Notes: generated by a model from the sequence alone, not told the origin. Counted from the first letter of the stretch, positions 23,400-34,541 are shown. The stretch is 64,000 bases of DNA from Muraenolepis orangiensis (GCA_027704905.1 CM051004.1:16298616-16362615), one strand, 5' to 3'. Translations and numbers: made by a program.

Positions 23400-23900
23400 C
23401 TGTTTTTTAATTTTTTTTAGCATGAGCAAAGTACATATACGAATGGAGGGATAGGCCCGATGTTGTATTGTGTTCAATGACTAGCCATGCTGGAGGGTCA
23501 GAGGAGAAGTAAAACATGGCTGTGCGAAGCTGCGCTGCCCAATAATACAATTGTAGATTAGGTACTTGAAGTCCCCCTCTATCATAAGGCAGATGCAAAA
23601 GGGAGAGCCGTAGTCTTGCACGCCGGTTGTTCCATATGAAACTTGAGAAGAGCTGCCTGAGTTTGCAAAAAGATTATTGTGAAAGAGGGAGAGGAATACC
23701 GGTAGATTGAAACAGGTAAAGAAATTTGGGCAGAATAGACATTTTAAGAATATTAATATGGCCTAACATGGAGATGGGCATTGGCATCCATCTATTCAGA
23801 TATTCTGTTACTGATTGTATTATGGGGTCATAATTAGAGGGGACAATATTCACAATTGTTATTCCTAGGTATATAAAACCCTCCTTATGGTGCCCTCACA
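23400..23900 (-). pseudogene. L1-like LINE ORF2 C-terminal fragment
   Basis: The minus strand encodes RGGLQVPNLQLYYWAAQLRT followed by an aromatic-rich stretch, which matches the C-terminal region of L1/Tx1-type ORF2 proteins. Upstream frames are broken. Bases 23,225-23,400 hold nothing clear. Confidence 0.6.
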
Positions 23901-23995
23901 CCATAGCGTATGCTGAAACCTATGTTGCGTGTAAAAAATATTTGTATATGCACCAAACGCAACCGAAATCAACAATTTTGTCAATTTGTAACCTA

Positions 23996-24122
23996 TTCAA
24001 CCTATGGGTTGCGTGTGAGTTGCGTGTGGGTTGCGTGTGAGTTGCGTGCAGAACTTACGAGTTGCGTTTGAGTTGCGTTCAAAACTTACAAGTTGCGTTT
24101 GACCTGCGTGCTAGTTGCGTGG
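23996..24122. repeat. GTTGCGTGTGA-type short-period minisatellite
   Basis: About ten imperfect copies of a 10-11 bp unit with core GTTGCGT. The left boundary near 23,893 (GTGCCCTCACACCATAGCG) resembles a transposon end. Confidence 0.75.
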
Positions 24123-24179
24123 TATTTGCGAATGTCGGTCACGTAATAAAAACCTATTGTTATACCAGTAGGTTCATGT

Positions 24180-24430
24180 AGGGCAAGGCTGCCTACCCCT
24201 TAGAGAGGGGGGCGTGGCGTGTGTGTGTGGGAGCGCAATGTGAATGAGCAATGTACACCTGTCTAGAATAAGTTGTTAATAAATCCAACCCTCTCGAAGT
24301 AAACCCTGCCTGTTTGTTCATTAAGTGGGTTATTGAACCCGAAGCCTGTGCTTCGGCCCTGGATTAATATCCCCTGTATTCCTCGACTATGGTCTGGAAG
24401 CTAGTCAGGAAAGTTCAACACTATAAAAGC
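24180..24430 (+). repeat. Possible LTR remnant
   Basis: Contains a GGGGGGCGTGGCG box, an AATAAA signal (24,281) and a C/T-rich tail, the layout of a decayed LTR. No clear ends or duplications. Confidence 0.35.
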
Positions 24431-24439
24431 GGAGCCGAT

Positions 24440-25017
24440 TCAGTGTTTCCTTCTTATTTGGTCATCGAAGAGTGGGGAAAGCTACCAAGAAATCAGATAA
24501 CATGACCCCAAAACCTGGCCAGATACCTCAAATTTGGAGATGGAGTATGGCGCCGTACGAGATGGCTGCCGTGTCTCGAGCTCCCGCACGACCACGCAGT
24601 TTTTTGTTATTTATTCTTTTTATCGCAACTATCTTTGTTCAGGAAGTCAGCAGCACGTTCATTTTTTTCATTCTTTCGACTCGGCCGTCCCACCCGAAGT
24701 CACAGCTGGATTATCCCTGACCATCTTGGGCACGATTACGCACAAGTGTCGCAGGAAGAAGCGAGGGAAGCGAGCCGGCGTGCTAGTCAGGCTGAGATGT
24801 CGATCCGATCGCCCCCCACTTCCCACCATTCTACTGGCAAAATGTACAGTCTCTGGACAATAAGTTAAGTGAGCTACAGGCTCGTATTCAATTCCACCGG
24901 GAAACTAAGGACAATTGTATCATCTGCCTTACGGAGACATGGATGTCGGAGGGGGTTACCGACGCAGCTATCGAGCCGACGGGATTTTCCGTCCACCGGG
25001 CAAAGGCTCTCTCCGGT
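24440..25017 (+). pseudogene. 5' fragment of an APE-type LINE (plus orientation)
   Basis: Holds the 5' region and the start of the endonuclease domain: RKKRGKRAGVLVRLR, then after a one-base frameshift near 24,840 LDNKLSELQARIQFHRETKD and NCIICLTETWMSEG. The text stops at ALSGK, where the GTCAA repeats of the opposite-strand LINE begin. Same family as 25,018-28,850. Confidence 0.8.
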
Positions 25018-25279
25018 AAAGTCAAGTCAAGTCAAGTCAAGTCAAGTTTATTGTCACTTCACAGTTTACACAAGTATAAAGCAGTGATGTGAAAATCTTG
25101 TGTGCAATACCCGACGACAGACGGCAGTTATAAAATAAGATAAAAATAGATAAAAATAGAATGAAAATAGAATAAAGTTAAAAATAAAAATAAAAAATAA
25201 AAATGCAATTTATAAAATGCAAAATATCAGCACAGAATGTATATATAAATCAATGTAATCAAATATACATTGTTATATG

Positions 25280-27820
25280 CTATACACCCTTGTTCAGCAG
25301 CCTGATGGCCTGACTGTGGAAGCTATCTCTAAGCCTATTTGTACGGCACTTGATACTGTGGTATCGCCTGCCTGACGGTAACAGTGAGTACAGTTCGTGG
25401 CTGGGGTGGGCAATGTCTTTTATGATTCGTTTGGCCTTGGCCACGCTCCGCTGATTGTAAATATCCAGGAGGGAGGGGAGCTCACCTCCAACGATATACT
25501 GGGCCGTCCACACCACCCTTTGAAGCGCTCTGCGCTCGAGTGCAGTGCAGTTCCCGTACCAGGCGGTGAGACACCCTGTAAGAACACTCTCGATGGTGCC
25601 GTTATAGAATGTTCTCAGGATGCGGGGGCCCATGCTGAATTTCTTCAGATGCCTGAGGAAATACAGGCGTTGTTGTGCCCTTTTCACCACGTGTGTGGTA
25701 TGCGTGGACCATGTGAGGTCCTCGGAGATGTGCACGCCGAGGAACTTGAAGCTGCTGACCCTCTCTACTGCAACNNNNNNNNNNNNNNNNNNNNNNNNNN
25801 NNNNNNNNNNNNNNNNNNNNNNNNNNNNNNNNNNNNNNNNNNNNNNNNNNNNNNNNNNNNNNNNNNNNNNNNNNNNNNNNNNNNNNNNNNNNNNNNNNNN
25901 NNNNNNNNNNNNNNNNNNNNNNNNNNNNNNNNNNNNNNNNNNNNNNNNNNNNNNNNNNNNNNNNNNNNNNNNNNNNNNNNNNNNNNNNNNNNNNNNNNNN
26001 NNNNNNNNNNNNNNNNNNNNNNNNNNNNNNNNNNNNNNNNNNNNNNNNNNNNNNNNNNNNNNNNNNNNNNNNNNNNNNNNNNNNNNNNNNNNNNNNNNNN
26101 NNNNNNNNNNNNNNNNNNNNNNNNNNNNNNNNNNNNNNNNNNNNNNNNNNNNNNNNNNNNNNNNNNNNNNNNNNNNNNNNNNNNNNNNNNNNNNNNNNNN
26201 NNNNNNNNNNNNNNNNNNNNNNNNNNNNNNNNNNNNNNNNNNNNNNNNNNNNNNNNNNNNNNNNNNNNNNNNNNNNNNNNNNNNNNNNNNNNNNNNNNNN
26301 NNNNNNNNNNNNNNNNNNNNNNNNNNNNNNNNNNNNNNNNNNNNNNNNNNNNNNNNNNNNNNNNNNNNNNNNNNNNNNNNNNNNNNNNNNNNNNNNNNNN
26401 NNNNNNNNNNNNNNNNNNNNNNNNNNNNNNNNNNNNNNNNNNNNNNNNNNNNNNNNNNNNNNNNNNNNNNNNNNNNNNNNNNNNNNNNNNNNNNNNNNNN
26501 NNNNNNNNNNNNNNNNNNNNNNNNNNNNNNNNNNNNNNNNNNNNNNNNNNNNNNNNNNNNNNNNNNNNNNNNNNNNNNNNNNNNNNNNNNNNNNNNNNNN
26601 NNNNNNNNNNNNNNNNNNNNNNNNNNNNNNNNNNNNNNNNNNNNNNNNNNNNNNNNNNNNNNNNNNNNNNNNNNNNNNNNNNNNNNNNNNNNNNNNNNNN
26701 NNNNNNNNNNNNNNNNNNNNNNNNNNNNNNNNNNNNNNNNNNNNNNNNNNNNNNNNNNNNNNNNNNNNNNNNNNCCGTCGATGGAGATATGGCTGTGCTC
26801 TCCCCTCTGCCTCCTGAAGTCCACGATCAGCTCCTTGGTCTTCTTGACGTTGAGGGCGAGGCTGTTCTCCTGGCACCACTGCTCCAGCGATCCGACCTCC
26901 TCCCTGTAGGCTGTCTCGTCGTCACCGGTGATCAGGCCCATCACTGTCGTGTCGTCAGCAAACTTGACGATGACGTTGGAGCTGTGCATAGCCATGCAGT
27001 CGTGGGTGTAGAGGGAGTAGAGGAGAAGGCTCAGCACGCATCCCTGGGGGGCTCCCGTGTTGAGGGTCAGTGGCTCTGATGTGGTGCTGCCCATCCTCAC
27101 CACCTGGCGGCAGTCCGACAGGAGGTCCAGTATCCAGCTGCACGTGGATGGGGGTACGCCTAGACCTCTCAGCTTGGTGTCGAGCTTGGCAGGAACTATT
27201 GTGTTGAACGCTGAGCTGTAGTCCACAAACAGCATTCGCACATAACAGTTCTTTCCCACCAGGTGGGAAAGGGCAGTGTGGAGGGCCATGGCAATTGCGT
27301 CGTCCGTGGATCTATTTTGACGATATGCAAATTGCCATGGGTCCAGCGTGGCAGGTAACACGGAGCAAATAAAGTCCTTGACCAACCTCTCGAAGCATTT
27401 GCTCGAGGTGAGGGCGACAGGTCTATAGTCGTTCAGGCATGTTACCTTGGGTTGTTTAGGGACAGGCACGATGGTGGACATCTTGAAGACTGCGGGGACA
27501 ACAGCCTGGGACAGGGAGAGGTTGAAGACGTCTGCAAAGACTCCTGCCAACTGGTCTGCGCATGCTCTGAGGACGCGGCCCGGGATGTCGTCGGGGCCTG
27601 CCACCTTACGGATGTACAGCCGTTTGAAGGTGCGGTGCACATCCGCCTCCGAGATGCGCAGCTGGCTGGTCTCCTCAGTCGGTGCTGGCTTCGGCGGGCT
27701 GCCGTTTACGTCGAACCGAGCAAGAAAAAAGTATTTAGCTCTCCTGGGAGGGAGGTAGAGGAGTTCTCTACACAACTGGTTCTCCCTCTGAAGTTCGTTA
27801 TCGTCTGCAGCCCCTGCCAC
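25280..27820 (-). pseudogene. LINE reverse transcriptase (interrupted by N gap)
   Basis: The RT domain has VAGPDDIPGRVLRACADQLA, NDYRPVALTSSKCFERLVKD, LFVDYSSAFNTI, TGAPQGCVLS and the catalytic KFADDTTVMGL box. The C-terminal part, beyond the gap, has FKFLGVHISEDLTWSTHTTH and YGNCTALERRALQRVV. The clade looks like CR1/L2/Rex1-type. The frame is the same on both sides of the gap, and homologous copies have only one base there. A frameshift separates it from the endonuclease part upstream. Confidence 0.85.
25775..26774. other. Assembly gap, 1000 N
   Basis: Exactly 1000 Ns. The flanks (CTCTCTACTGCAAC and CCGTCGATGGAGATA) are contiguous but for a single A in the paralog at 14,620-14,645, so the true gap may be about one base. 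Confidence 0.98.
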
Positions 27821-27827
27821 ATACCCC

Positions 27828-29240
27828 TCACATCGTGGTTCTTGAATTTATCTTCCACTCTGTCCTTATACTCCCGCTTGGCAGTGACGATGGTCTTACG
27901 GAGGTCGTAACGGGCTCTCGTATATTCCTCCGTATTCCCGGAGCCAAAGGCGGCGTTACGCGCGTGTAGGGCAGCGCGACATCGCCGTTAATCCACGGTT
28001 TCTGGTTGGGATATATCCGAATCGACTTGGTCGGAACAACGTCATCTATGCACTTCTTGATGAACCCGGTGACTGACGACGCGTACTCGTTGATGTTATT
28101 GTCCGAGGCAACGTGGAACATGTGCCAGTCAGCGTGATCAAAACAATCCTGCAGCATAGAGTCTGATTGGTCCGACCAGCATTGGACCTCCCTCACAGCG
28201 ATCGGTTGCTGCTTCAGTCTCTGCCTATAGGCGGGGAGTAGCTGGATAGAGCGGTGGTCTGATTTGCCGAACGGTGGGCGGAGGAGGGCCTTGTAGCCAT
28301 CACGGAAGGGAGTGTAGCAGTGGTCGAGGATCCGCTCGCCCCGTGTGTTGCTCGTTATGTGTTGGTAGAACTTCGGGAGAACCTTCTTCAGGTTCGCCTT
28401 GTTGAAGTCCCCCGCCACGATGAGAGCAGCCTCGGGGTGTGCCGACTCCTGTTCGCTGATAGCCCCGTACAGTTCCTTCAGCACTGTGTCCGTGTTGGCT
28501 TGTGGGGGAATGTAAACAGCGGTCACGGTTACCGCTGTAAACTCCCGAGGTAGCCAGTGTGGACGGCACATAAGCATCAGGTACTCCAGGTCCGGGGAAC
28601 AGAAAGACTTGAGGGGATGTACATGACTTTGGTTGCACCAAGATCTATTTATCATGAGACATACCCCCCCTCCGCGATCTTTACCGGAGAGAGCCTTTGT
28701 TCTGTCCGCCCGGTGGACGGAAAAGCCCGTCGGCTCGATAGCTGTGTCGGTAACCCCCTCCGACATCCATGTCTCCGTAAGGCAGATGATACAATTGTCC
28801 TTAGTTTCCCGGTGGAATTGAATACGAGCCTGTAGCCCGCTTAACTTATTGTCCAGAGACTGTACATTAGTAATAACGGGCTGTGTGGGAAAGGTGTCGG
28901 TGCCCAGGGCTCTAGGTAGCCATTGCTCAAAAAAACCACACGCGTCTTGACCCTCAACTTTTTCAGGCAGGCCGATGAGCCTTAGGTTGTTGCGACGGGC
29001 CCTGTTCTCCTGGTCTTCGACCTTCATTTCCAAAGTGGCGCATTTATCCTGTAGCCTTTTGATAGCGCTGTGCATGGAGCTTAAGTCGTCCTCGGTCTTT
29101 CCAATTCTTTCCTCCTCTTCTGTGATCCTGTTAGCTTGGTGTTGCAGCTCACCCTTGAGTCCTCTTATTCCCTCCAGCACATCGTCACATTTCTTTGAAA
29201 AGTCACTTTGCATAGAGCATATGGCGCCAAGGACTTCCAC
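27828..29240 (-). pseudogene. L1-type ORF1 fused in frame to LINE endonuclease
   Basis: The N-terminal ~145 residues are an L1 ORF1-like coiled coil (EEEERIGKTEDDLSSMHSAI) and the RRM-entry text RRNNLRLIGLPEKVEGQD. They then join, in frame, to an APE endonuclease beginning NVQSLDNKLSGLQARIQFHR, with ICLTETWMSEG, AGDFNKAN and GKSDHRSIQL motifs (catalytic E, N and H of the AP endonuclease fold). The frame breaks near 27,970. The ORF1 and endonuclease belong to different LINE clades, so this is a chimera. Confidence 0.75.
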
Positions 29241-29487
29241 GTTCTGGGCTATTGCCTCTGTGGTTTGGCTAGCAGCAGCTCGACTAGCTTTAGCTTGCCC
29301 TGAACGTTTTCGATTTTCCTGGCATGGGGTTGGCAGGTAGTCTATTGTTCAAGTATACGTGTATTTTAAGAAAGTTGTGGTCTTCTTGTTTCAATATATT
29401 AGCCTGGGAGCCTCACGAAGATGCGTCTCACCAGTACTGTGCCATAACCGGAAGTCCAATAACATTTTTTATATAAATAGTAGCGTC

Positions 29488-29700
29488 ACCTTTCTGTCGT
29501 GTTCGGTTAAATCTGACCGATTTCCTACTTTCATCAATCATAAATATTGGGTTTTACATTTGATTGTCTCAAGGCCTTATGATATCCTCCACGCTAGGCA
29601 TTTCAACATATACAATTGCTGATCACCACTTTCATTGAATTTTAATTGGTTTAGTCAACTTTGTAACACCTGTGGTGTTCCCGGTCAAAAATGACCGCCA
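29488..29700. repeat. Possible MITE with GTGTTC-GGT ends
   Basis: The left end GTCGTGTTCGGTTAAATCTG and the right end GTGTTCCCGGTCAAAAATGA are both of the GTGTTC...GACC type seen in fish piggyBac-like MITEs. Inversion of the ends is not clear, so the call is weak. Bases 29,340-29,488 hold nothing else. Confidence 0.3.
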
Positions 29701-29747
29701 TAGGAAATGAATGTAGATTGTGTTCATCCAATCTACAAATCCACCAC

Positions 29748-29749
29748 CA

Positions 29750-29797
<48 letters not shown>

Positions 29798-29812
29798 GCA
29801 CACGCACACGCA
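29748..29812. repeat. (CA)n microsatellite
   Basis: CA units with a few CACG interruptions toward the right end. Confidence 0.95.
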
Positions 29813-29975
29813 CTCCACCCCACGTGAACCCCTTTCAGACTGAACAATGGGCTATATGCACTAAGCTGTGTGAAGGACATCCGGCTTCAAATTAAATGAG
29901 TAAACCTCTTCCGGTATATATGTTTACCTCCAACTAGCAAAGCTACAGATCCTGAGTAGAGGTACAATTTTGCCA

Positions 29976-30146
29976 TGAATTCCCATAAGAAAATGAGTTT
30001 TCAAAAACAGGAGAAGAAATACTCCGAACATTGTTGTGTTCCGCTTTGTTCGGCATCATCGAAATGTAACGGTATTTAGTTTCCATGACTTTCCAACCCA
30101 TCCCGACCTGAGAAGAACCCGACGCGGACATCCGATTCTATACCAG
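29976..30146 (+). pseudogene. THAP zinc-finger exon, left arm
   Basis: Starts with ATG and encodes KYSEHCCVPLCSASSKCNG, the C-x4-C start of a THAP domain. A frameshift/stop near 30,075 is followed, in another frame, by FHDFPTHPDLRRTRRG. It ends at a GT donor (CCAG/GTAACG). Confidence 0.7.
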
Positions 30147-30726
30147 GTAACGTTAGACCCAAGTTGTGCTATTCAGCTAACTGTTTGACATCGACCAAAG
30201 TAAACAGTTCAACTATAAAGAATCCTATCGTAAGTCTTAATAAAAATGTACCTACTGCGTGACCGCTGCAGTCATGCATACGAGATGAGACATTGGCTTA
30301 GTTGTTACAGCTAACATTATTTTGGTGACCGTGTATGATTGTATTTACTTTGTTAATTAATGACTGACAAGATGTATATGTCTTTTTGTAAATACATTTC
30401 CAAGCTATGACCACCTGATGGCGTTTTGGGGTTTGATTGAGCCTTCAATTGACTAAATGGTTCGGGTCTCCAGAGCCAAGAGCCTCCAGAGCACGTACAT
30501 TAACGGTAGGTTATGGTCTGAGCTGCTTTGTAGTAACAGAGGGTTGGATGCCATTGCATTTACAGAAGGCTACACTAAAGGACTCAGCCCCCTTTAAATA
30601 CACCGGTGCACTACAGCAACTCAGTTTTCCCCCATGGTATGGTACACATAACCATTATAAAACATTTAGCCAAACAAGAGCACAGCCTTACTAGTTTATA
30701 ACTTAAAACCTTTTTTTGACCTTCCA

Positions 30727-31069
30727 GAGACAGCTGCTCCAGCCAATCGACAAGTTCTTTATTTTCCTCGTCTTTCTGTTGGTTGGTTTGAAGGAGAGGG
30801 ACCCGGCACATCGATTCAACATACACCAGTCCACAGTGAGCTGCATTATTGCAACATGGACACGTTTTCTAGCCACTCAATGCATCTGGATCACACCTGC
30901 AGAAGTGCAAGCTTACCTCCCTGAGGAATTCTGAGATTTCCCAGACACCCAGGTCATCTTGGACTGCACTGAGCTCAAGTGTCAGACACCATCCTCACCA
31001 CTCCTGCAAAGTGAGATGTACTTCACCTACAAATCTCACTGCACCATGAAAGGGCTTATTGGCAGACGT
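30727..31069 (+). pseudogene. DDE_4 transposase fragment
   Basis: Encodes a helix-turn-helix-like stretch (AHRFNIHQSTVSCIIATW) and PAEVQAYLPEEF. After a stop come QVILDCTELKCQTPSSPLLQ and YFTYKSHCTMKGLIG, the first catalytic Asp block of DDE_4 (PIF/Harbinger-ISL2EU) transposases. It is truncated after the first third of the domain. Confidence 0.75.
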
Positions 31070-32071
31070 TTACAGTGGCATGCCTGTTGTCAAACTAAAA
31101 CAAAACAAGGCATTAGTTAAGGCATGGGTTAAGTAAAGCATTGGTTCAACACAATTAATTAATTAATTAATTAATAATTTTTGTAATTTAATTTTGTGAA
31201 TTTTGTTTATTCCAGTGGCAGATCATTTTGTTAAACATTCTGTAAATCTTATGTACACAAACATTATCAATGTAAGCAAACTGTTGAATGTAAAGTCATT
31301 TGTATAGATTTGTAAAAATTAACATTGTAACATATTGGCTAAAAAACATTATTGAAAAATGAACTGTAATAAAATATTTTATAACATTTTGTCATTCCAA
31401 TCTTTCATTGAAGAACCTGGGTTTTGCTTATGTTCATTTCTCAAAGACAGGTATCTTGGCATGTATATGTAGAAAAATAAATGGTCAGCTTTTTCTCTAA
31501 TTCATCTTTGCACTTGTGGATCCATGTGTAATCGTTGCACACCTGTTTGGAACAGCAATGCCACTATGTGATTGCACACAACACTGCCTGCCACACAGGA
31601 GCATTGGCTGTGCGTCAACACCACTGACGATGAATCCAGAAGCGGAATCTAATCTAAGAAGAAAGAGAAAACAATTAGAAATATACCCTCTGCTTCATGG
31701 AAAAGTAGGTTATTATGAGTAGAACAGTTATTGTTACTGAACCATGCTCCTAGACGATGCCTACCCTCCTAAATGCTTAGCTTTACATTCTCTCCCTACT
31801 CAAACAAACTTGAATAACCTTCCTTGATAACTATTATGCCTTAGATGGTGTATATTAGCAGTGTTAACTTATGTAAATATGTTTGATCACCCAAACACGT
31901 TTCCACCTTATCCTTATTAACTTGATCAAATGATCTGACCAATGTGCAGTAGGCACAGTAACTCTTTTGTATTAAGACTTACGATAGGATTCTGTATAGT
32001 TTAACTGATGTTTACTTTGGTCGATGTTAAACAGTTAGCTGAATAGCACAACTTCAGTCTAACGTTACCTG

Positions 32072-32242
32072 GTATAGAATCGGATGTCCACGTCGGGTTC
32101 TTCTCAGGTCGGGATATGTTGGAAAGCCATGGAAACTCTAAATACCGTTACATTCCGATGATGCTGAACAAAGCGGAACACAACAATGTTCGGAGTATTT
32201 CTTCTCCTGTTTTTGAAAACGCATTTTCTTATGGGAATTCAT
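32072..32242 (-). pseudogene. THAP zinc-finger exon, right arm (mirrored)
   Basis: The inverted partner of 29,976-30,146, with the same HCCVPLCSASS text, a stop soon after and the same donor. Its C2CH module is incomplete. Confidence 0.65.
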
Positions 32243-32517
32243 GGCGAAATAGTACCTCAGGAGTTGTAGCTTTGCTAGTTGGAAGTAAACAAAGACAATT
32301 TGATCAACCAATCATATAGTTATTTGTAGCCAATGGGCGTATTCTTTCAGATTTGCCCACAGGTCCATAGTGCGCTAGAAGGTATACTGTCTCGAGACCT
32401 AGAGTAGCGTAGTGCTACGTTGGTTTAGGTGAAGATGATCTTCTTGCGGAATTGTTGTTCGTACCCTTTTCAAGACGACCATTCAGTGAAAACATGGACA
32501 TTATAAAAAAGTTGTAA

Positions 32518-32740
32518 TGATCCCCGTCACCACTGCATCTGTGGAAAGGACATTGTCCGCCCTCAAACGGATAAAAACAGAACAGGACAATCCCGACTCA
32601 CTGCATTAGCTTCCATAGCTATTGAAAGGCAACTTATTTTGGATCTGAAAAGCAGTGATCAGCTTTATGACCTGGTTATCGAAACATCCAGAAGGACAGG
32701 AGAATCGATTTTGTCTTTAAGTGAACATCATTGGTGAGTG
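32518..32740 (+). pseudogene. hAT dimerisation domain fragment, remnant A
   Basis: VTTASVERTLSALKRIKTEQ and, after a frameshift, LASIAIERQLILDLKSSDQL match the hATC dimer domain (ERxFSALKxIKT type) of hAT transposases. Upstream domains are absent. Confidence 0.75.
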
Positions 32741-32764
32741 AGACTCATTTGTCGTCGCTTAACG

Positions 32765-33100
32765 TGAAAAGACTTCAAAACTGCGATAAATAATCACCTA
32801 ATTTCTCTGGCATATGTCTTGTCATTAGCACTCACCTGTCAATATCTCAACTTAAATCCTACCATTATGGACGTTATGTGACATTAAGTGTTTTCCTCTC
32901 TATTGAGCCAGTAAGGAAAAGTCTTAACGCAGCTTTATGAGAGGAAAACACTCAATGTAACATAACTTCCATAATAGTAGGATTTAGGTTTTGATATTGT
33001 GACAGGTGAAGTGCTAATGACAAGACATATGCCAGAGACATTTGGTTATTTTTGATTGCTGTTTTGGAACTTTAAGTTATGTTAAGCCTTTTCCCGTTAA
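32765..33100. repeat. Long imperfect palindrome
   Basis: Bases 32,765-32,915 pair with 32,938-33,100 (about 80% by eye), sharing GGCATATGTCTTGTCATTAG. Centre near 32,925. Confidence 0.75.
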
Positions 33101-33280
33101 GACTGTCCCTTTCATCGATAGCCTGTGTGTGGTGCTGCTGTGTTGGGCTGTAACTTCACTACATGGACACTGCTTTGACAACTATGGTACACTTGAAAAT
33201 AGGCCTATATCACAGTAGATTAGAACGCCGGAAGAACCCGCCGGAGCAGTGTATCCCAAGTTCCGGTTTATGCATTCACC

Positions 33281-33463
33281 TTGGCATTCACCATGGCGGA
33301 TAGTTATCGCTGGACAACATTGCTGCATAACCTTCCAAAAGTCGGTCCAGACAATTTGGTTCAACTAGTGAATGAACACTCTACAGTGAAGAAGTCTAAA
33401 TCCGAATCATACAATTCCCCGACATTGTGTCTTGTGGCTCTATCTGGATATATCGCCATATAA
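33281..33463 (+). other. Short open frame, unknown
   Basis: A 60-aa frame starting MAFTMADSYRWTTLLHNLPK in a GC-balanced stretch. I do not recognise it; it may be the N-terminal exon of a transposase or a chance frame. Bases 33,480-33,880 are A/T-rich with a LINE-like tail of TTGAATC repeats at 33,620-33,645. Confidence 0.2.
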
Positions 33464-33879
33464 CACATACATTTAGATTTCATTTAGTTATATTTTGTTT
33501 ATACTAGTTTATTTTGTTGTTATTTAGTTTTTAGGTATTAGTATACTTAGTGTGTGGATTTATTCCCCCTGTCTCAACTGTTGCACCTTAATTTCCCTCT
33601 GGATAAATAAAGTTGAATAAAGTAAACTTGAATCTTGAATCTTGAATAACAAAGGTGATTTTGTGTAGAAGCAGAGGTATGTACATAATATAGGTGATTT
33701 ATTTGATGGATTTTGATTATTTCAATGTACCTTTTCATTTACGTGTTAATATGTAGTGTGCAGCTGTATATTTTCTAAAAGGGAATGCCTGTTATTCTTG
33801 TGAATATGAGTTGTCTTAAAATAAAAGTGCTTGTGACATACCGGTACTTGTGGCATTGAGTTAAAACCAAATTTGTATA

Positions 33880-34017
33880 AAATACCTATAGATAGAGATA
33901 TGTATATATCGATATATATATATCGATATATATCTATCTATCTATATATCGTATATATCGTATATCGCGATGCAGCCAAAAAATACCGGGTTTTGGTACG
34001 TATCGCCCAGCCCTACT
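33880..34017. repeat. AT-rich repeat and hAT-type MITE end
   Basis: An ATATATCG/TCTATC low-complexity block followed by GGTACGTATCGCCCAGCCCT, the inverted form of the common GGGCTGGGCGATA MITE terminus. Confidence 0.55.
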
Positions 34018-34035
34018 TGGGACCAGTGCTTTAAA

Positions 34036-34440
34036 TCACACACATACCCGACAATATGTGGCTCTATTCGGATGAGAGATGGAGTGTGTGTGGGGGTCAG
34101 GACCAGTGCTTTTAATCACACACATACCCGACATTATTAGCCTATTCCGCCCACTTTTCGAGACGTATATGCTCTCCTTGTCAAAGTGCAAACTGCAGAC
34201 ATATGCGCTACCCCTGAGAACATGAAACGAGGGACCTTCATCCTCCTTATCAGCCTCACACAAGACTTGCGGAGGAGTTTGTCTTTGGGTAAATGGTGTA
34301 AACTGAGGTAGGGCTGTCTTTGTTTAGACATTGAGCAGCCGGTACATTACAATAACAGAGAGGAGAGGAGGCGGCCACAGTTTGTCACGTATCTGGGGTA
34401 ACTACCGGAAGAAAGAGTACACTGCTCACGGCTCCGGAAG
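34036..34440 (-). pseudogene. THAP-domain fragment
   Basis: Minus-strand frames read ISxHHLPKDKLLRKS-like text (LHHLPKDKLLRKSCVRLIRR) and, in another frame, SAYVCSLHFDKESIYVSKSG, the C-terminal C-x2-H part of a THAP domain. A frameshift near 34,220 separates them. The source is a P-type or DDE_4 transposon. Confidence 0.6.
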
Positions 34441-34541
34441 CAGGAAGTGTGATATAGGCCTATTGGCTGCGACAATCTTATCTGCCTAAATGAGATAACG
34501 CATAAAGTGACGTCCGTCTGACTAGAACAACCGAATGTTCG

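Larger units (their letters stand above)
25018..29335 (-). mobile_element. APE-type LINE with L1-like ORF1 at its 5' end
   Basis: The 3' end is at 25,018, with five GTCAA repeats (TTGAC on the element strand). The body contains RT and endonuclease. The 5' end (about 28,870-29,335) encodes an L1-type ORF1. A 1000-N gap lies inside the RT gene. Two frameshifts (near 27,780 and 27,970) break the ORF, so the copy is dead. Related 3' ends occur at 14,283, 54,325 and 58,255. Confidence 0.85.
29918..32295. mobile_element. THAP/DDE (ISL2EU-PIF type) transposon with mirrored arms
   Basis: Bases about 29,918-30,260 and 31,960-32,295 are inverted copies of one another (about 330 bp, roughly 90% alike by eye). 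Each arm carries a THAP exon facing inward. Between them is a fragment of a DDE_4 transposase. The THAP plus DDE_4 combination is that of ISL2EU/PIF-type elements. Bases 30,260-30,720 and 31,070-31,960 contain no other recognisable feature beyond an A/T-rich TTAA repeat at 31,155. Confidence 0.7.
32298..33100 (+). mobile_element. hAT remnant A (end plus C-terminal exon)
   Basis: Starts at AATTTGATCAACCAATCATA, which is mirrored at 41,170-41,192. It contains a transposase C-terminal piece and ends in a long imperfect palindrome (32,765-33,100). The mirrored partner is remnant B at 39,708-41,192. Confidence 0.65.

Noticed and set aside
23996..24122. CRISPR-like array
   Set aside because: Units are 10-11 bp, degenerate and without unique spacers, in vertebrate DNA.
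25397..27079. Long plus-strand frame across the N gap
   Set aside because: It is open only because N was read as unknown residues. The flanking text is antisense to the LINE RT.
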